Shown here piece by piece: positions 26,522 to 35,345 of a stretch of DNA of 64,000 nt. The notes below the pieces were generated by a model, which was given only the letters and a program-made list of their open reading frames with translations, ran no database searches and was not told where the DNA came from. Where the stretch lies: positions 62,001 to 126,000 of the forward strand of contig CAYUKA010000002.1 of the NCBI GenBank assembly GCA_964445195.1, given 5' to 3'. This DNA comes from UM-FILTER-47-13 sp964445195 (GTDB lineage Bacteria; Pseudomonadota; Alphaproteobacteria; Micavibrionales; Micavibrionaceae). Position 1 is the first letter of the stretch, and every line of letters starts with the position of its first letter. Made by a program: the position numbers and the translations under genes.

Positions 26522-27643
26522 TCAGATCGTTGTGCTTAGCGTCGATGTTTGCGTTTGCGGCGTCGCCGCCGATGTGCCGGCGTCAGCGGTGACTATAGGG
26601 TCTGTGGGCTGGGACAGTGAGTCTGGCTGGGGGGCTGTGGCCGGTTCCGGGCCGGTGGCCGTGTCGAACGGCTCTTTAACCGCGGGCTCGTCCGCTTCAG
26701 CCTCAATATCTATTTCCGCCCTGGTTTCGGGGGCGCCGAAGAGGCGCTGGAAATCAGCGGCTCTGGTCATTACATGGCTTTGATAGCGGGACAGCGCTTC
26801 AGTGCCGGTTGCGTTATTTTCGAAAAATTTGGGATTCCAGCCCGCAGGATCGCCGATTTTCGCGGCAGCACTCTGTCCGGAACCGGCATTATGCATGGCG
26901 AGCAGTTTGTCGGCATTACCGGGCCCCACATTATAGCCCGCAAAGACGGCGCCGAAGTTCTCTTCCTGCATCGGGTCGACACCCAGGTGTGCGGCGACTT
27001 CGCCGAGGTAAAAAGCCGACGCGTGAGCCGAAACTGCCGGGTGAAAGCGCAGGTCTGTGCCCCATTCGGTCGCGATGTCCCAATTGCCGGACCGCAGGGC
27101 GGCCGCGACATCCCCGCTGATCTGGCCGTCAAGCTGTCTGGCGATTTCATCGCCGTGCTTGTCGATCATACTGGCGAATGTGCGCCGTGTGAACTGGAAG
27201 TCGCCGGCGCAGCCGGAGGCGCTGATCAATGTTTCATGGGTCCCGAACCGTGTTTCAATGCCCCAGACACCGGCGAGCAGGTCTGGTGAAATCCCGGCTG
27301 CTGCTGCGGCGCCGTTTAGATTCTCAATAACCATTTGCTGCCGCGTGCCGACATCGATCTCGCCGATGCCGGCCGGTGTGCCCAGGCCGCGGATTAAGCC
27401 GGCCGGATTATCGACGCCGAATTTATCGCCGATAAAATTAAGCAAGTTGCCGTCCATCAGCGTGTCTTCATCGAACATGCCGAACAACAGCATCAGCAGG
27501 CTCAGGAGCGCGCCAATGGGGTTTTGTGCCATGAGTTGCTGGAACTCAAGATTTTCAGTGCGCTCGCGGGTGACGGCCAGCGGCGTTACATCATCGGTTC
27601 TGGCTGTGTCCGTTGTAGAGGGAAGATTGGTCGACGCACTCAT
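26522..27643 (-). CDS. Lytic transglycosylase-like protein (SLT/MltB fold) without a signal peptide
   Basis: 373 residues. Catalytic region about 110-290: ISPDLLAGVWGIETRFG with the catalytic Glu, the CAGDFQFTRRTFASM segment, and FAGYNVGPGNADKL. These match lytic transglycosylases, which cleave the MurNAc-GlcNAc bond of peptidoglycan. The N-terminus has no Sec signal, but includes a hydrophobic stretch (LLSLLMLLFGMF). The last 75 residues form an acidic, Thr/Pro/Gln-rich tail ending in STTI. It starts 12 bp after the coiled-coil gene, and the NlpC/P60 gene follows 96 bp later, so the three are probably one operon. Confidence 0.78.
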   Translation of the reverse strand: MSASTNLPSTTDTARTDDVTPLAVTRERTENLEFQQLMAQNPIGALLSLLMLLFGMFDEDTLMDGNLLNFIGDKFGVDNPAGLIRGLGTPAGIGEIDVGTRQQMVIENLNGAAAAAGISPDLLAGVWGIETRFGTHETLISASGCAGDFQFTRRTFASMIDKHGDEIARQLDGQISGDVAAALRSGNWDIATEWGTDLRFHPAVSAHASAFYLGEVAAHLGVDPMQEENFGAVFAGYNVGPGNADKLLAMHNAGSGQSAAAKIGDPAGWNPKFFENNATGTEALSRYQSHVMTRAADFQRLFGAPETRAEIDIEAEADEPAVKEPFDTATGPEPATAPQPDSLSQPTDPIVTADAGTSAATPQTQTSTLSTTI

Positions 27644-27655
27644 AAGGCCGGGTCC

Positions 27656-30403
27656 TTATGCTGTCATTGTTGCTGATTGTGTCTGTGGCGGCTGTGTGGG
27701 AACAGGCTCATCGGCCGTGACATCGGCGTCCGGCGCTGGTGCGGGGTCCGGTTGGGCCGGCGGCTCGAGAGGCTCGGTGGCCTCCTGCGCGCTGGCGTGC
27801 AGTTCGGTCAGCGATTGCCCCAGCGGCGGATCATCAATATGCGAGCCGGCAGCGCTGGTGGCTGTGCGTGACTCGCCTGCGGGCGCTGTGGCTTCCGCTG
27901 TGGCCTCTGTGTCTGGTTCCTGTCCCTGTTCGGCAAAGGCACCGAATATCTCGGGGTGGTTATTTGCCAGATATGCCTGTACTTCCGGCGAACCACCCTC
28001 ATATATCTGTTGCGCGTAGACGCCACGCTGCTCGCCGGTCAGATTAGGATCGGCCATCATATACATCGCTTGCTGCATTTGCGGATCAGCGCCAAGTGCT
28101 TCAAGCTGGTCATAAAGGTCGCTTTGTCCCAGCTGTGTTTCAAAGCGGTCCAAACGTCCTTCCAGCTTGGCAATCTGGTTTGCAAGTTGCTCTAGCTCGG
28201 CGCGTTCACTCTCAATTTCCGTATCAAGTTCGCGTGCGCGGTCTCTTAAGTTGTCGAGATTTTCACGTTCCTGCTCAATAATCTCATGCATCTGCGCTTC
28301 GAAATCGTCGTTGATGCGGATGTCCTCCCAGACCTGTTCGCGGGCCTCATGGGCTTCATTAAGGCGATCGAGGATTTCCGGCGGCAGTTGATCTTCAACG
28401 GGGCTGGCCTGACCGCCGTACGGATGATCAAAATCGAAGCTCATGGCGACCCATTGGCCGTTTTCGTCCTGATAGATCATGTGATTATCCAGTCCGAGGG
28501 CCGCTTCGGCTTCGTTGGTGGCCGCGAAGTATTCACCGTAAGTCTCACTGACCCGCTGATCAAAATCTTCGCGGCTGGCTTCGATCTGGTCCAGCGCGTT
28601 TTCAGCCGCTTCCATGCGCGTCAGGGATGTGTCCATATCGTCTGTGACATCGGCCCGCTCGGCTTCTACGGCCGCCAGCGCGGCCTGTGCGGTTTCAAGC
28701 TGTGATTCTAAGGCGAAGATCTGCTGCTGGGCCGCATTACGATCTTCGGTCAATGCGATAATTATTTCGTTAAGTCCAATAGTTTCGCCCTGCAGGTCAG
28801 CGGTGGCCAACGTCAGGTCCGCCTGTTCTTCCAGCAGCGCTTCTCTTTCTACGGTGAGTTGTTCAAGTTCCGCTTTTTCCGCTTCAAGGGCTTCCACTTC
28901 CTGCTCTATTTCAAGAAGCCGTTCATCAATTTCAACCTGCCGGGCTTCAAGTGTCTCGATTTCGCTGCCGATCTCTTCCTGCCGGGCGCGGGCTGTTTCC
29001 AGCTCCTGTTCTGCCCGTTCAAGATTCGCACGTTCCTGCGCCAGATCGTCTTCTATCCTGTCGACGGCCTGTTGGTCCCATATGGCTTCATGGCTTCCCG
29101 GTTCTTCTCTGATCCGTGCCTGAACTTCCTGATTGCGGCGTAGCATCTCTTGGCCTTCGGGAGTGTTCATTCTGGTTTCGAGGCGGGCAAGCGCTTCCGG
29201 GTCTGTCACCCGTTCGCTCTGGCCGTCAGGGCCGGTGCCGACCGACCAGAATGTTATATTTCCTTCACTATCAGCTGTGAAGTTATAACGGTCGCCGTTT
29301 TCACCTTCGCTGAGGAAGTCTTCCTTTTCCTGTTTCAGGTCCTGATGCTCATCTGCGACGGCGCGTTCTGATTCGGTCAGGTCCTCTCTGGCCCCGTCCC
29401 GGCCAGCTTCGGCGGCTTCCAGTTCTGCTTCCGTTTCTGCCACGGCGGCTTCGGCTTCGGCGACCTCATCCTCCAGGCGTTCGACGTTGGCGTCGGCTTC
29501 GGCTTGCTGGATAAGCAGTTCTTCAAGCCGTACGGCGTTTTTCGCCTGTTCTGCATGCAATGCAGTACTTTCTGCATTGAGGGCGCTTAATTGCTGATTG
29601 ATAGCCATTATCTGGGAATTGATCTGGCTCTGTACCATGAATTGCTGGTAGGCCTGCTGGCGGGCGCGGTCGCGCGGATCGTTGCTGTCATTGCCACTGG
29701 TGCCGGTGCCGGCGAGGGTGGCGCCGTTGTCCATTTCATCAAGATACACGTGTATACGGCCGGCAGCGTCCGGCCCGATTGCCAGCGCCATAAAGGCCAG
29801 CGCGTCGTGGCCGGCTTCCAGTGGCTGTTCGCCGGGTTGTTCGCCGTTCTCGATTTCCGCTTCGGGCAGCATGTCGTCAAGCGCCCCTTCGAACAGGGCG
29901 CGGTCGGCGGCGCTTATTTTATCAAGATATTCCTGTAAAACCGTGTCGGGATTTTCTGTCAGCGCCGTCAGGCTGAAAGATCCGTCGTCGCCGTTCATTG
30001 GCTCGGTCAGCAGGGCGGTCAGGCGTTGTTCGATCTCAGCGCGCTGCCCGTCATTCATGCTGTCGACAGTATGTACGGCCTGTTCTGCCGGGGTGCGATC
30101 GTGTGCGTTTGCAATGAATTCATCAAGATCCGCCGGGCCGGCAGAGGGATTATCTGCATCGGGATCAGTTTCGCCGTCTACGCCGTCTGGCGCTGCTTTA
30201 CCGAGCAACGGGTCTCTGCCCCGCCAGTATCTGCCCTCATCCCACAAGTCGTTGAAATTGACACGGTCCATGCCGCCGCTGCCCCACAGCCTTTCGAACA
30301 CCGCTTTCATACCGCCGCCCTGTGCGGCAAAGACGTTGTCCATGCCTGTCGATGCCGGTGTTTGTCCGGCCGCGGTAAAGCTTCTGATCAGCGAGTCCGC
30401 CAA
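27656..30403 (-). CDS. Large coiled-coil protein of unknown function, first gene of the wall-hydrolase operon
   Basis: 915 residues from a TTG start preceded by TTAGGGGTG; the next in-frame ATG is at residue 21. Residues 1-245 are polar and acidic. Long Glu/Ala/Gln/Leu-rich coiled coils run about 250-365, 437-620 and 650-770. They are interrupted by two short beta-like inserts (around GNITFWSVG and NGQWVAMSFDF). A disordered Pro/Ala/Thr/Glu tail ends in QSATMTA. There is no signal peptide, transmembrane helix or recognised domain. It heads an operon with two peptidoglycan hydrolases. It could be a scaffold, an SMC-like structural protein, or an exported partner of the hydrolases; I cannot choose. 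Confidence 0.72.
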   Translation of the reverse strand: MADSLIRSFTAAGQTPASTGMDNVFAAQGGGMKAVFERLWGSGGMDRVNFNDLWDEGRYWRGRDPLLGKAAPDGVDGETDPDADNPSAGPADLDEFIANAHDRTPAEQAVHTVDSMNDGQRAEIEQRLTALLTEPMNGDDGSFSLTALTENPDTVLQEYLDKISAADRALFEGALDDMLPEAEIENGEQPGEQPLEAGHDALAFMALAIGPDAAGRIHVYLDEMDNGATLAGTGTSGNDSNDPRDRARQQAYQQFMVQSQINSQIMAINQQLSALNAESTALHAEQAKNAVRLEELLIQQAEADANVERLEDEVAEAEAAVAETEAELEAAEAGRDGAREDLTESERAVADEHQDLKQEKEDFLSEGENGDRYNFTADSEGNITFWSVGTGPDGQSERVTDPEALARLETRMNTPEGQEMLRRNQEVQARIREEPGSHEAIWDQQAVDRIEDDLAQERANLERAEQELETARARQEEIGSEIETLEARQVEIDERLLEIEQEVEALEAEKAELEQLTVEREALLEEQADLTLATADLQGETIGLNEIIIALTEDRNAAQQQIFALESQLETAQAALAAVEAERADVTDDMDTSLTRMEAAENALDQIEASREDFDQRVSETYGEYFAATNEAEAALGLDNHMIYQDENGQWVAMSFDFDHPYGGQASPVEDQLPPEILDRLNEAHEAREQVWEDIRINDDFEAQMHEIIEQERENLDNLRDRARELDTEIESERAELEQLANQIAKLEGRLDRFETQLGQSDLYDQLEALGADPQMQQAMYMMADPNLTGEQRGVYAQQIYEGGSPEVQAYLANNHPEIFGAFAEQGQEPDTEATAEATAPAGESRTATSAAGSHIDDPPLGQSLTELHASAQEATEPLEPPAQPDPAPAPDADVTADEPVPTQPPQTQSATMTA

Positions 30404-30822
30404 AGTGTCACACCCCTAACTGCAACTTTTTATTACGGCGCGCCTCTACATTTATTTACACACCTTTTGCGCGCCTATATCTATTTTACGGAATTTTTAC
30501 TAACAAAGTCAAAATTTCACAAAATAAATCAATTATTTAGCCGTTTGTCCGTGGCGGCCTAGCGCTTTGTTTTTACTGATGAATTTTAAGCTCATACAGC
30601 GGCGCCCGGCCTGGCTGTCGTACAGCCATGTCTATTAATTACGTTAAATGTCTTAAAATAATCTTAAGAACACCGCTTTAAGGCTTGTTCAGCAAGCTTT
30701 TGCACCCGGCTGCGTGCAGATCGTTTGCCGGGTTTGCAACCGTAAAGGAAAATGTTAAAACGATATGTGTTTTCTGGCGGCGTCAGCCGTTCTACCTGCC
30801 ATATCGAGGGGGAATCGAGTCT
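30404..30822. promoter_or_regulatory. Divergent intergenic region before the coiled-coil operon and sucC
   Basis: 419 bp with no convincing gene; much AT-rich sequence near 30450-30540. It must contain promoters for the coiled-coil operon (left) and the suc genes (right). A small hairpin GGCTGT-CGT-ACAGCC lies at 30613-30627, and GGCGCGCC-like sequences at about 30437 and 30470. The sucC ribosome site is GAGGGGGA just before 30815. No specific promoter hexamers could be assigned. Confidence 0.45.
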
Positions 30823-32028
30823 ATGAATATCCATGAATACCAAGCCAAGGAGCTTTTGAAAAAATTCGGCGTTGCCGTACCGGACGGTTTTGCGGCGATG
30901 AGCGTCGATGAGGCTGTCTCTGCCGGCGAAAAGCTGCCAGGGCCGCTTTATGTTGTGAAAGCGCAAATTCATGCCGGCGGCCGCGGAGCCGGGCACTTTA
31001 CCGATAACCCCGAGGGCAAGGGCGGCGTCAGGCTGTGCAAAACCGCCGATGAAGTCAAAGAAGCCGCCGAGGCTATGTTGGGCAAGGTGCTGGTCACCAA
31101 GCAGACCGGACCTGAAGGCAAGGAAGTGCAGCGCCTGTATGTGACGGATGGTGTGGAGATTGAAAAGGAATATTACTGCTCGGTTCTGATAGACCGGGCC
31201 AGCAGCTGCGTTACCTTCATGGTTTCGACCGAAGGCGGCATGGATATTGAGGAAGTGGCCGAGGCAACGCCAGAGAAAATCCACAAGGTCACGGTTGATC
31301 CGGCCACCGGTATGATGCCGTTCCATGCGCGCAAGCTGGCCAAGGCGCTGGCGCTTGACGGTGACGCCGGCAAAAGCGCGGTGAAGTTTTTCATGGCGCT
31401 CTACAACAGTTTCGTGTCGCTCGACGCGGCGATCGTTGAAATTAACCCGATGATCGTCACCGACAGGAACGAGGTTATGGCGCTGGATGCGAAAATGAAT
31501 TTCGATGAGAACGCCCTGTTCCGCCAGAAAGAGGTCGCCGCGATGCGCGATGAGACCGAAGAGGATGAAAAGGAACGGCAGGCGCATGAATATGACCTGT
31601 CCTATGTGGCGCTCGACGGCAATATCGGCTGCATGGTCAATGGCGCGGGCCTGGCGATGTCGACGATGGATATCATCAAGCTTTATGGCGGGGCTGCGGC
31701 CAATTTCCTCGATGTCGGCGGCGGTGCCGACAAGGAAAAAGTGACGGCCGCCTTCAAGATTATCCTGTCCGACCCCAACGTCAAAGGCGTGCTGGTCAAT
31801 ATCTTCGGCGGCATCATGAAATGTGATGTGATCGCCGAGGGCATTATCGCCGCCGCCAGGGAAGTGGCGCTCAGTGTCCCGCTGGTCGTCCGGCTGGAAG
31901 GCACGAATGTCGATAAGGGCAAGGAAATACTGGCCGGGTCCGGCCTGCCGATCATCGCCGCCGACAATCTGGCCGACGCGGCCGAGAAGGTCGTGGACGC
32001 AACACAAAAAGCGCAGGAGGCTGCATAA
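30823..32028 (+). CDS. sucC: Succinyl-CoA synthetase, beta subunit (ADP-forming type)
   Basis: 401 residues from ATG 30823 (MNIHEYQAKELL, the standard family start). It joins succinate and CoA with ATP formation. The ATP-grasp region includes VVKAQIHAGGRGAG, and the CoA-ligase half includes NGAGLAMSTMDIIKLYGG, NFLDVGGGA and NIFGGIMKCD. The stop overlaps the sucD ATG (TAATG), so the two subunits are co-translated. Confidence 0.97.
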   Translation: MNIHEYQAKELLKKFGVAVPDGFAAMSVDEAVSAGEKLPGPLYVVKAQIHAGGRGAGHFTDNPEGKGGVRLCKTADEVKEAAEAMLGKVLVTKQTGPEGKEVQRLYVTDGVEIEKEYYCSVLIDRASSCVTFMVSTEGGMDIEEVAEATPEKIHKVTVDPATGMMPFHARKLAKALALDGDAGKSAVKFFMALYNSFVSLDAAIVEINPMIVTDRNEVMALDAKMNFDENALFRQKEVAAMRDETEEDEKERQAHEYDLSYVALDGNIGCMVNGAGLAMSTMDIIKLYGGAAANFLDVGGGADKEKVTAAFKIILSDPNVKGVLVNIFGGIMKCDVIAEGIIAAAREVALSVPLVVRLEGTNVDKGKEILAGSGLPIIAADNLADAAEKVVDATQKAQEAA

Positions 32029-32903
32029 TGACCGTACTTGTGAATAAAGACACCAAAGTGATCTGCCAGGGTATTACCGGTGCCCATGGAACATTCCATA
32101 CCGAGCAGGCGATTGGCTACGGCACGCAAATGGTCGGCGGGGTGACGCCGGGCAAGGGCGGCAGCGAGCATCTCGGCCTGCCGGTGTTCGATACGGTTGC
32201 CGAGGCCAGGGAGCGTACGGGTGCGAACGCCACAGCGATTTACGTGCCGCCGCCGTTTGCCGCGGACGCGATCCTCGAGGCGGTCGATGCCGGGATCGAA
32301 CTGATTATCTGCATCACCGAAGGCATCCCGGTCATGGATATGGTCAAGGTCAAGCGCGGCCTGCAGGGCAGCGCGTCGCGCCTGATCGGCCCGAACTGCC
32401 CCGGTGTGATCACGCCGGATGAATGCAAGATCGGTATTATGCCGGGCCATATTCACAAGAAGGGCAAGGTCGGTATTGTTTCGCGCTCCGGCACGCTGAC
32501 TTATGAGGCGGTCGCGCAAACCACGGCGCCGGGCCTTGGCCAGTCAACCTGTATCGGCATTGGCGGCGATCCGGTTAACGGCACCAACTTCATTGATTGT
32601 CTTGAAATGTTCCTCGGTGATGAGGATACCGAAGCGATCCTGATGATCGGCGAGATCGGCGGCACTGACGAGGAAGAGGCCGCTGAATTTTACAAGACTG
32701 TCAAGAACAAGAAACCGATTGCCGGCTTTATTGCCGGCGTCACCGCTCCGCCGGGCAAGCGCATGGGCCACGCCGGCGCCATTATTTCCGGCGGGCAGGG
32801 CACGGCCGAATCAAAGATCGAGGCCATGAAGTCCGCCGGTTTTGTTGTGTCTGACAGCCCGGCTGCGCTCGGTGATGCCGTGCAAAAGGCGATGGCGGCG
32901 TAA
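32028..32903 (+). CDS. sucD: Succinyl-CoA synthetase, alpha subunit
   Basis: 291 residues. Carries the CoA-binding Rossmann domain (VICQGITGAHGTFHTEQA, FVTPGKGG-like VTPGKGG) and the phospho-His loop GHAGAIISGG. RLIGPNCPGVITP and ICITEGIPV are also typical. It pairs with SucC as the enzyme of the TCA substrate-level phosphorylation step. The usual next gene, sucA, is displaced by a lipoprotein gene and three tandem paralogues. Confidence 0.97.
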   Translation: MTVLVNKDTKVICQGITGAHGTFHTEQAIGYGTQMVGGVTPGKGGSEHLGLPVFDTVAEARERTGANATAIYVPPPFAADAILEAVDAGIELIICITEGIPVMDMVKVKRGLQGSASRLIGPNCPGVITPDECKIGIMPGHIHKKGKVGIVSRSGTLTYEAVAQTTAPGLGQSTCIGIGGDPVNGTNFIDCLEMFLGDEDTEAILMIGEIGGTDEEEAAEFYKTVKNKKPIAGFIAGVTAPPGKRMGHAGAIISGGQGTAESKIEAMKSAGFVVSDSPAALGDAVQKAMAA

Positions 32904-32965
32904 AAAACGCTATTCCATAATTTAAGGGGGTGACAGGAACGTTTAATCCTGTTATCCCTTTTTTT

Positions 32966-33379
32966 ATGTCCAGAAACTGGTTTTATATTGTGCCGTTGGC
33001 GCTTGTGCTCGTGGCTTGCGGGCCGGGAGAAGAGCCGGATGAGGCATCGGCCGAGCGGCCTGTGGCTGAACCGCTTCAAACCTGTGGCGAGTTTTACGAT
33101 GCGGCCCGCCCGGCGAATGCGGGTGATCTGCACATATTGCGCGAACGGCCGGACGGTATTGTTGTTGCGGCCTGCCGTTATGATGAACCGGATGAGAACG
33201 GCACTGCGCCCTACACGGAATTCAATTTCGTATCCGGCACGCTCTGCACCGGCACCGCCGGTCAGAAATACCCTTATAGCTGCCGTGGCTATGACGCGCT
33301 GGATAGCGCCCAGCAGCAGGCCCTTGCGGACGCCAACGCGCTCCTGAATCAGGACCGTTACACATTGCGGGCTTTTTAA
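32966..33379 (+). CDS. Small lipoprotein of unknown function
   Basis: 137 residues from ATG 32966; a GTG at 32930 with a good AAGGGGG site would extend it by 12 residues. The signal peptide WFYIVPLALVLVAC ends in a lipobox (LVAC), followed by an acidic Glu/Asp/Pro stretch. The mature part has four Cys residues (TCGEF, AACRY, LCTGT, SCRGY), which may form two disulfides in the periplasm. I do not recognise the family. It lies 62 bp after sucD and is probably co-transcribed with it. Confidence 0.65.
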   Translation: MSRNWFYIVPLALVLVACGPGEEPDEASAERPVAEPLQTCGEFYDAARPANAGDLHILRERPDGIVVAACRYDEPDENGTAPYTEFNFVSGTLCTGTAGQKYPYSCRGYDALDSAQQQALADANALLNQDRYTLRAF

Positions 33380-33446
33380 TCCCCTCTCGACAGGAGCAGT
33401 GTCACGCTTTAGCATGATTGTTCCGGAACTGAAGGAGGGATCACGA

Positions 33447-33992
33447 ATGTCACAACTTTCCGAATTATCACCCGAGGACAGGGGGCTATTAGTGGGCCTG
33501 CCTTACCGTGTCGGCGTCTGGATGAGCCATTCCGATGATGAGGCCGGCGAAGCCGATGATATCCGCGAGATGAAGGCCCTGGAACAGATCATCAAATCGA
33601 TCGCCCAGGTGCATGAGCAATCGGCGTTCGTGCAGGAAGTGGCGCAGCAGACACTGGCGCGGCGCGAGCAATGGGAGAGATGGGCGAACCACTCGTTCGA
33701 CATTCTTGCCGACTGCGAAAAAGCCGCAGCCGTGCTGAAGAGCCGCGTCAATGACAATGACCGTAAGGATTATTGCCGCACGCTGGTGAATATCGCCGAG
33801 ACGGTTGCCGCGGCCTATGGCGAATTCGGCATGGGGGCGGACGAAGATGAAGGGTTGCTGGGCGGTTTCCTGGGCAAGGTTGTCGGCAAGCTGAAGGGTG
33901 AGGAGGCGGAGGACGGATTTATGAATATCAGCCCCGCTGAAAATGATGCTTTGGAGCGCCTGAAAACGGCCCTCAGGGATAAAGAAGCCTGA
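33447..33992 (+). CDS. Tandem paralogue 1 of 3, unknown function
   Basis: 181 residues; ATG 33447 is set by an excellent AAGGAGGG six bases upstream. It begins with LSPEDRGLLVGLPYRVGVWMSHSD, a motif repeated in the next two genes, then a mostly helical body with ESAFVQEVA-like and LARREQWERW segments, and ends with FMNISPAENDAL (the MNIS motif is also shared). There is no signal peptide or transmembrane helix, so it is probably cytoplasmic. The residues specific to this copy are an acidic, Gly-rich insert (GADEDEGLLGGFLG). I do not recognise a database family; the shape recalls small all-helical TerB-like proteins, but without a diagnostic motif. Confidence 0.72.
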   Translation: MSQLSELSPEDRGLLVGLPYRVGVWMSHSDDEAGEADDIREMKALEQIIKSIAQVHEQSAFVQEVAQQTLARREQWERWANHSFDILADCEKAAAVLKSRVNDNDRKDYCRTLVNIAETVAAAYGEFGMGADEDEGLLGGFLGKVVGKLKGEEAEDGFMNISPAENDALERLKTALRDKEA

Positions 33993-34082
33993 TCGCCTGC
34001 CGGCCGGTTATTTTCGGTTTTCAAAATCTGTGTTTGCGCTAGAATGGATAAGGTTTTGAAAAGGGATACATAAAGGGATACA

Positions 34083-34670
34083 TTGTCTTACCTGGAACAT
34101 TTCACACAAGAGCAGCGTGAACTGCTGGTTTCCTTACCCTACAGGGTCGGTTTGTGGGTCAGTGAGAGTGATCAGGGCGGTGGCGATCACTCGTCCGAAG
34201 CGGAAATGCAAACCCTTGAAACCCTGATCATGGGCTACGCCGAAGATTTTTTGAAATCCGAATTCGTGGAAGAAGTCATGCGCGGCACGTTGGCCCGCAA
34301 AGAGACATGGCCGGCATGGAGCCGGTCTCTGGATAATGTGCCGCAGCAATGCCAGGCCGCGATCAATATGATGCAGGATCATATAGAGAGCAAGGATGTG
34401 CTATCCTTTCGTCAGACACTGATGGAAGTGGCGCGCGCGATCGCTATGGCCTATCGTGAACTTGATGAACAGACGAATACGATTGCAATGCTGCGGGTTC
34501 ATTCCCTGCATTACTGGCTAAGACTGAAGGCTTACATTCGCAAAGAACAGCCGCCGAGTCTTGATGAAATCATGAATATCAGCCGTTCCGAGCATAAGGT
34601 TTTGCAAAAGCTTGCAACGGTTCTTAAAGTTGATATGCACGGCAACCCGCTGGAGTCTCTGGCGGCCTGA
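34083..34670 (+). CDS. Tandem paralogue 2 of 3, unknown function
   Basis: 195 residues from TTG 34083; this rare start is supported by alignment with its two neighbours, whose N-termini have the same spacing to the shared LVSLPYRVGLWVSESD motif, and by an AAAGGGA site upstream. The body keeps LETLIMGY, EFVEEVMRGTLARKETW, the RQTLMEVARAIAMAYREL helix and IMNISRSEHKVLQKL. Probably soluble and helical. Function unknown. It lies 90 bp after paralogue 1 and 26 bp before paralogue 3. Confidence 0.7.
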   Translation: MSYLEHFTQEQRELLVSLPYRVGLWVSESDQGGGDHSSEAEMQTLETLIMGYAEDFLKSEFVEEVMRGTLARKETWPAWSRSLDNVPQQCQAAINMMQDHIESKDVLSFRQTLMEVARAIAMAYRELDEQTNTIAMLRVHSLHYWLRLKAYIRKEQPPSLDEIMNISRSEHKVLQKLATVLKVDMHGNPLESLAA

Positions 34671-34696
34671 GATACGGTAGAGAAAGGACAGTGACC

Positions 34697-35302
34697 ATGG
34701 CGTTTCTTGAGCAATTCTCCGAAGATGAGCGTAACCTGATTGTATCCCTGCCATACAAGGCAGGGCTGTGGGTGAGCACGATTGACGATGCCGGCGGCAC
34801 GGCGGCAGACTACAAAGAACTCGAAGCGCTGGAACGGATTATCAGCGAGAAAGGCAAAGGCATGTTCGAATCGGCCTTCGTCCACGAAGTGATGGCCGAG
34901 ACATGCACGCGCCAGCAGGACTGGAAAGCCTGGGCAGACGGCGCCGACAAGGTTTTGGTAGAATGCACGAATGCCGTCAAAATTATCGCCGACAGGCTGG
35001 CGGAAAAGGATATTGACGCTTACCGGCAAAATATTATGAGTATCGCGGTCGAGGTTGCCAAGGCATTCCGGGAGTTCGACGCCGATGCGCCGCTGGGTGT
35101 ACGATTATGGACGCAGTACCGCCTGTTCCTTGAGGCAATCTTCCGGATCATTAAACGCGATAAAACCTATGAAAGCGAAAGCATGCTGAATATCAGCTAT
35201 GAAGAAGATATGGCTTTATCAAAACTCTCAAAGGCTCTGTATGAAGGCGCCGTCGACGATTCACCGGCTGTGCCGCCGCCCGCCTTCCAGGGAAACGCGT
35301 AA
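34697..35302 (+). CDS. Tandem paralogue 3 of 3, unknown function
   Basis: 201 residues from ATG 34697, with GAAAGGA upstream (GTG 34691 is a weaker alternative). Shares the family marks: FSEDERNLIVSLPYKAGLWVS, ESAFVHEVMAETCTR, YRQNIMSIAVEVAKAFREF and MLNISYEEDMALSKL. It ends with a Pro-rich tail. Located 43 bp before sucA. With copies 1 and 2 it forms a duplicated set inside the suc gene cluster, which suggests a long-standing co-expression with the 2-oxoglutarate dehydrogenase genes rather than a recent insertion. Confidence 0.72.
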   Translation: MAFLEQFSEDERNLIVSLPYKAGLWVSTIDDAGGTAADYKELEALERIISEKGKGMFESAFVHEVMAETCTRQQDWKAWADGADKVLVECTNAVKIIADRLAEKDIDAYRQNIMSIAVEVAKAFREFDADAPLGVRLWTQYRLFLEAIFRIIKRDKTYESESMLNISYEEDMALSKLSKALYEGAVDDSPAVPPPAFQGNA

Positions 35303-35345
35303 ACTGACTGACAAAAGGAGAACAGGATCCCCGATCCGTTAGATC

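Noticed and set aside
25340..30403. Phage lysis cassette or prophage remnant
   Set aside because: Two wall hydrolases alone do not make a phage; no holin, terminase, capsid or integrase is near, and codon use is like the flanking genes.
30664..32007. 447-residue open frame antisense to sucC
   Set aside because: Same mirror effect; sucC is unmistakable.
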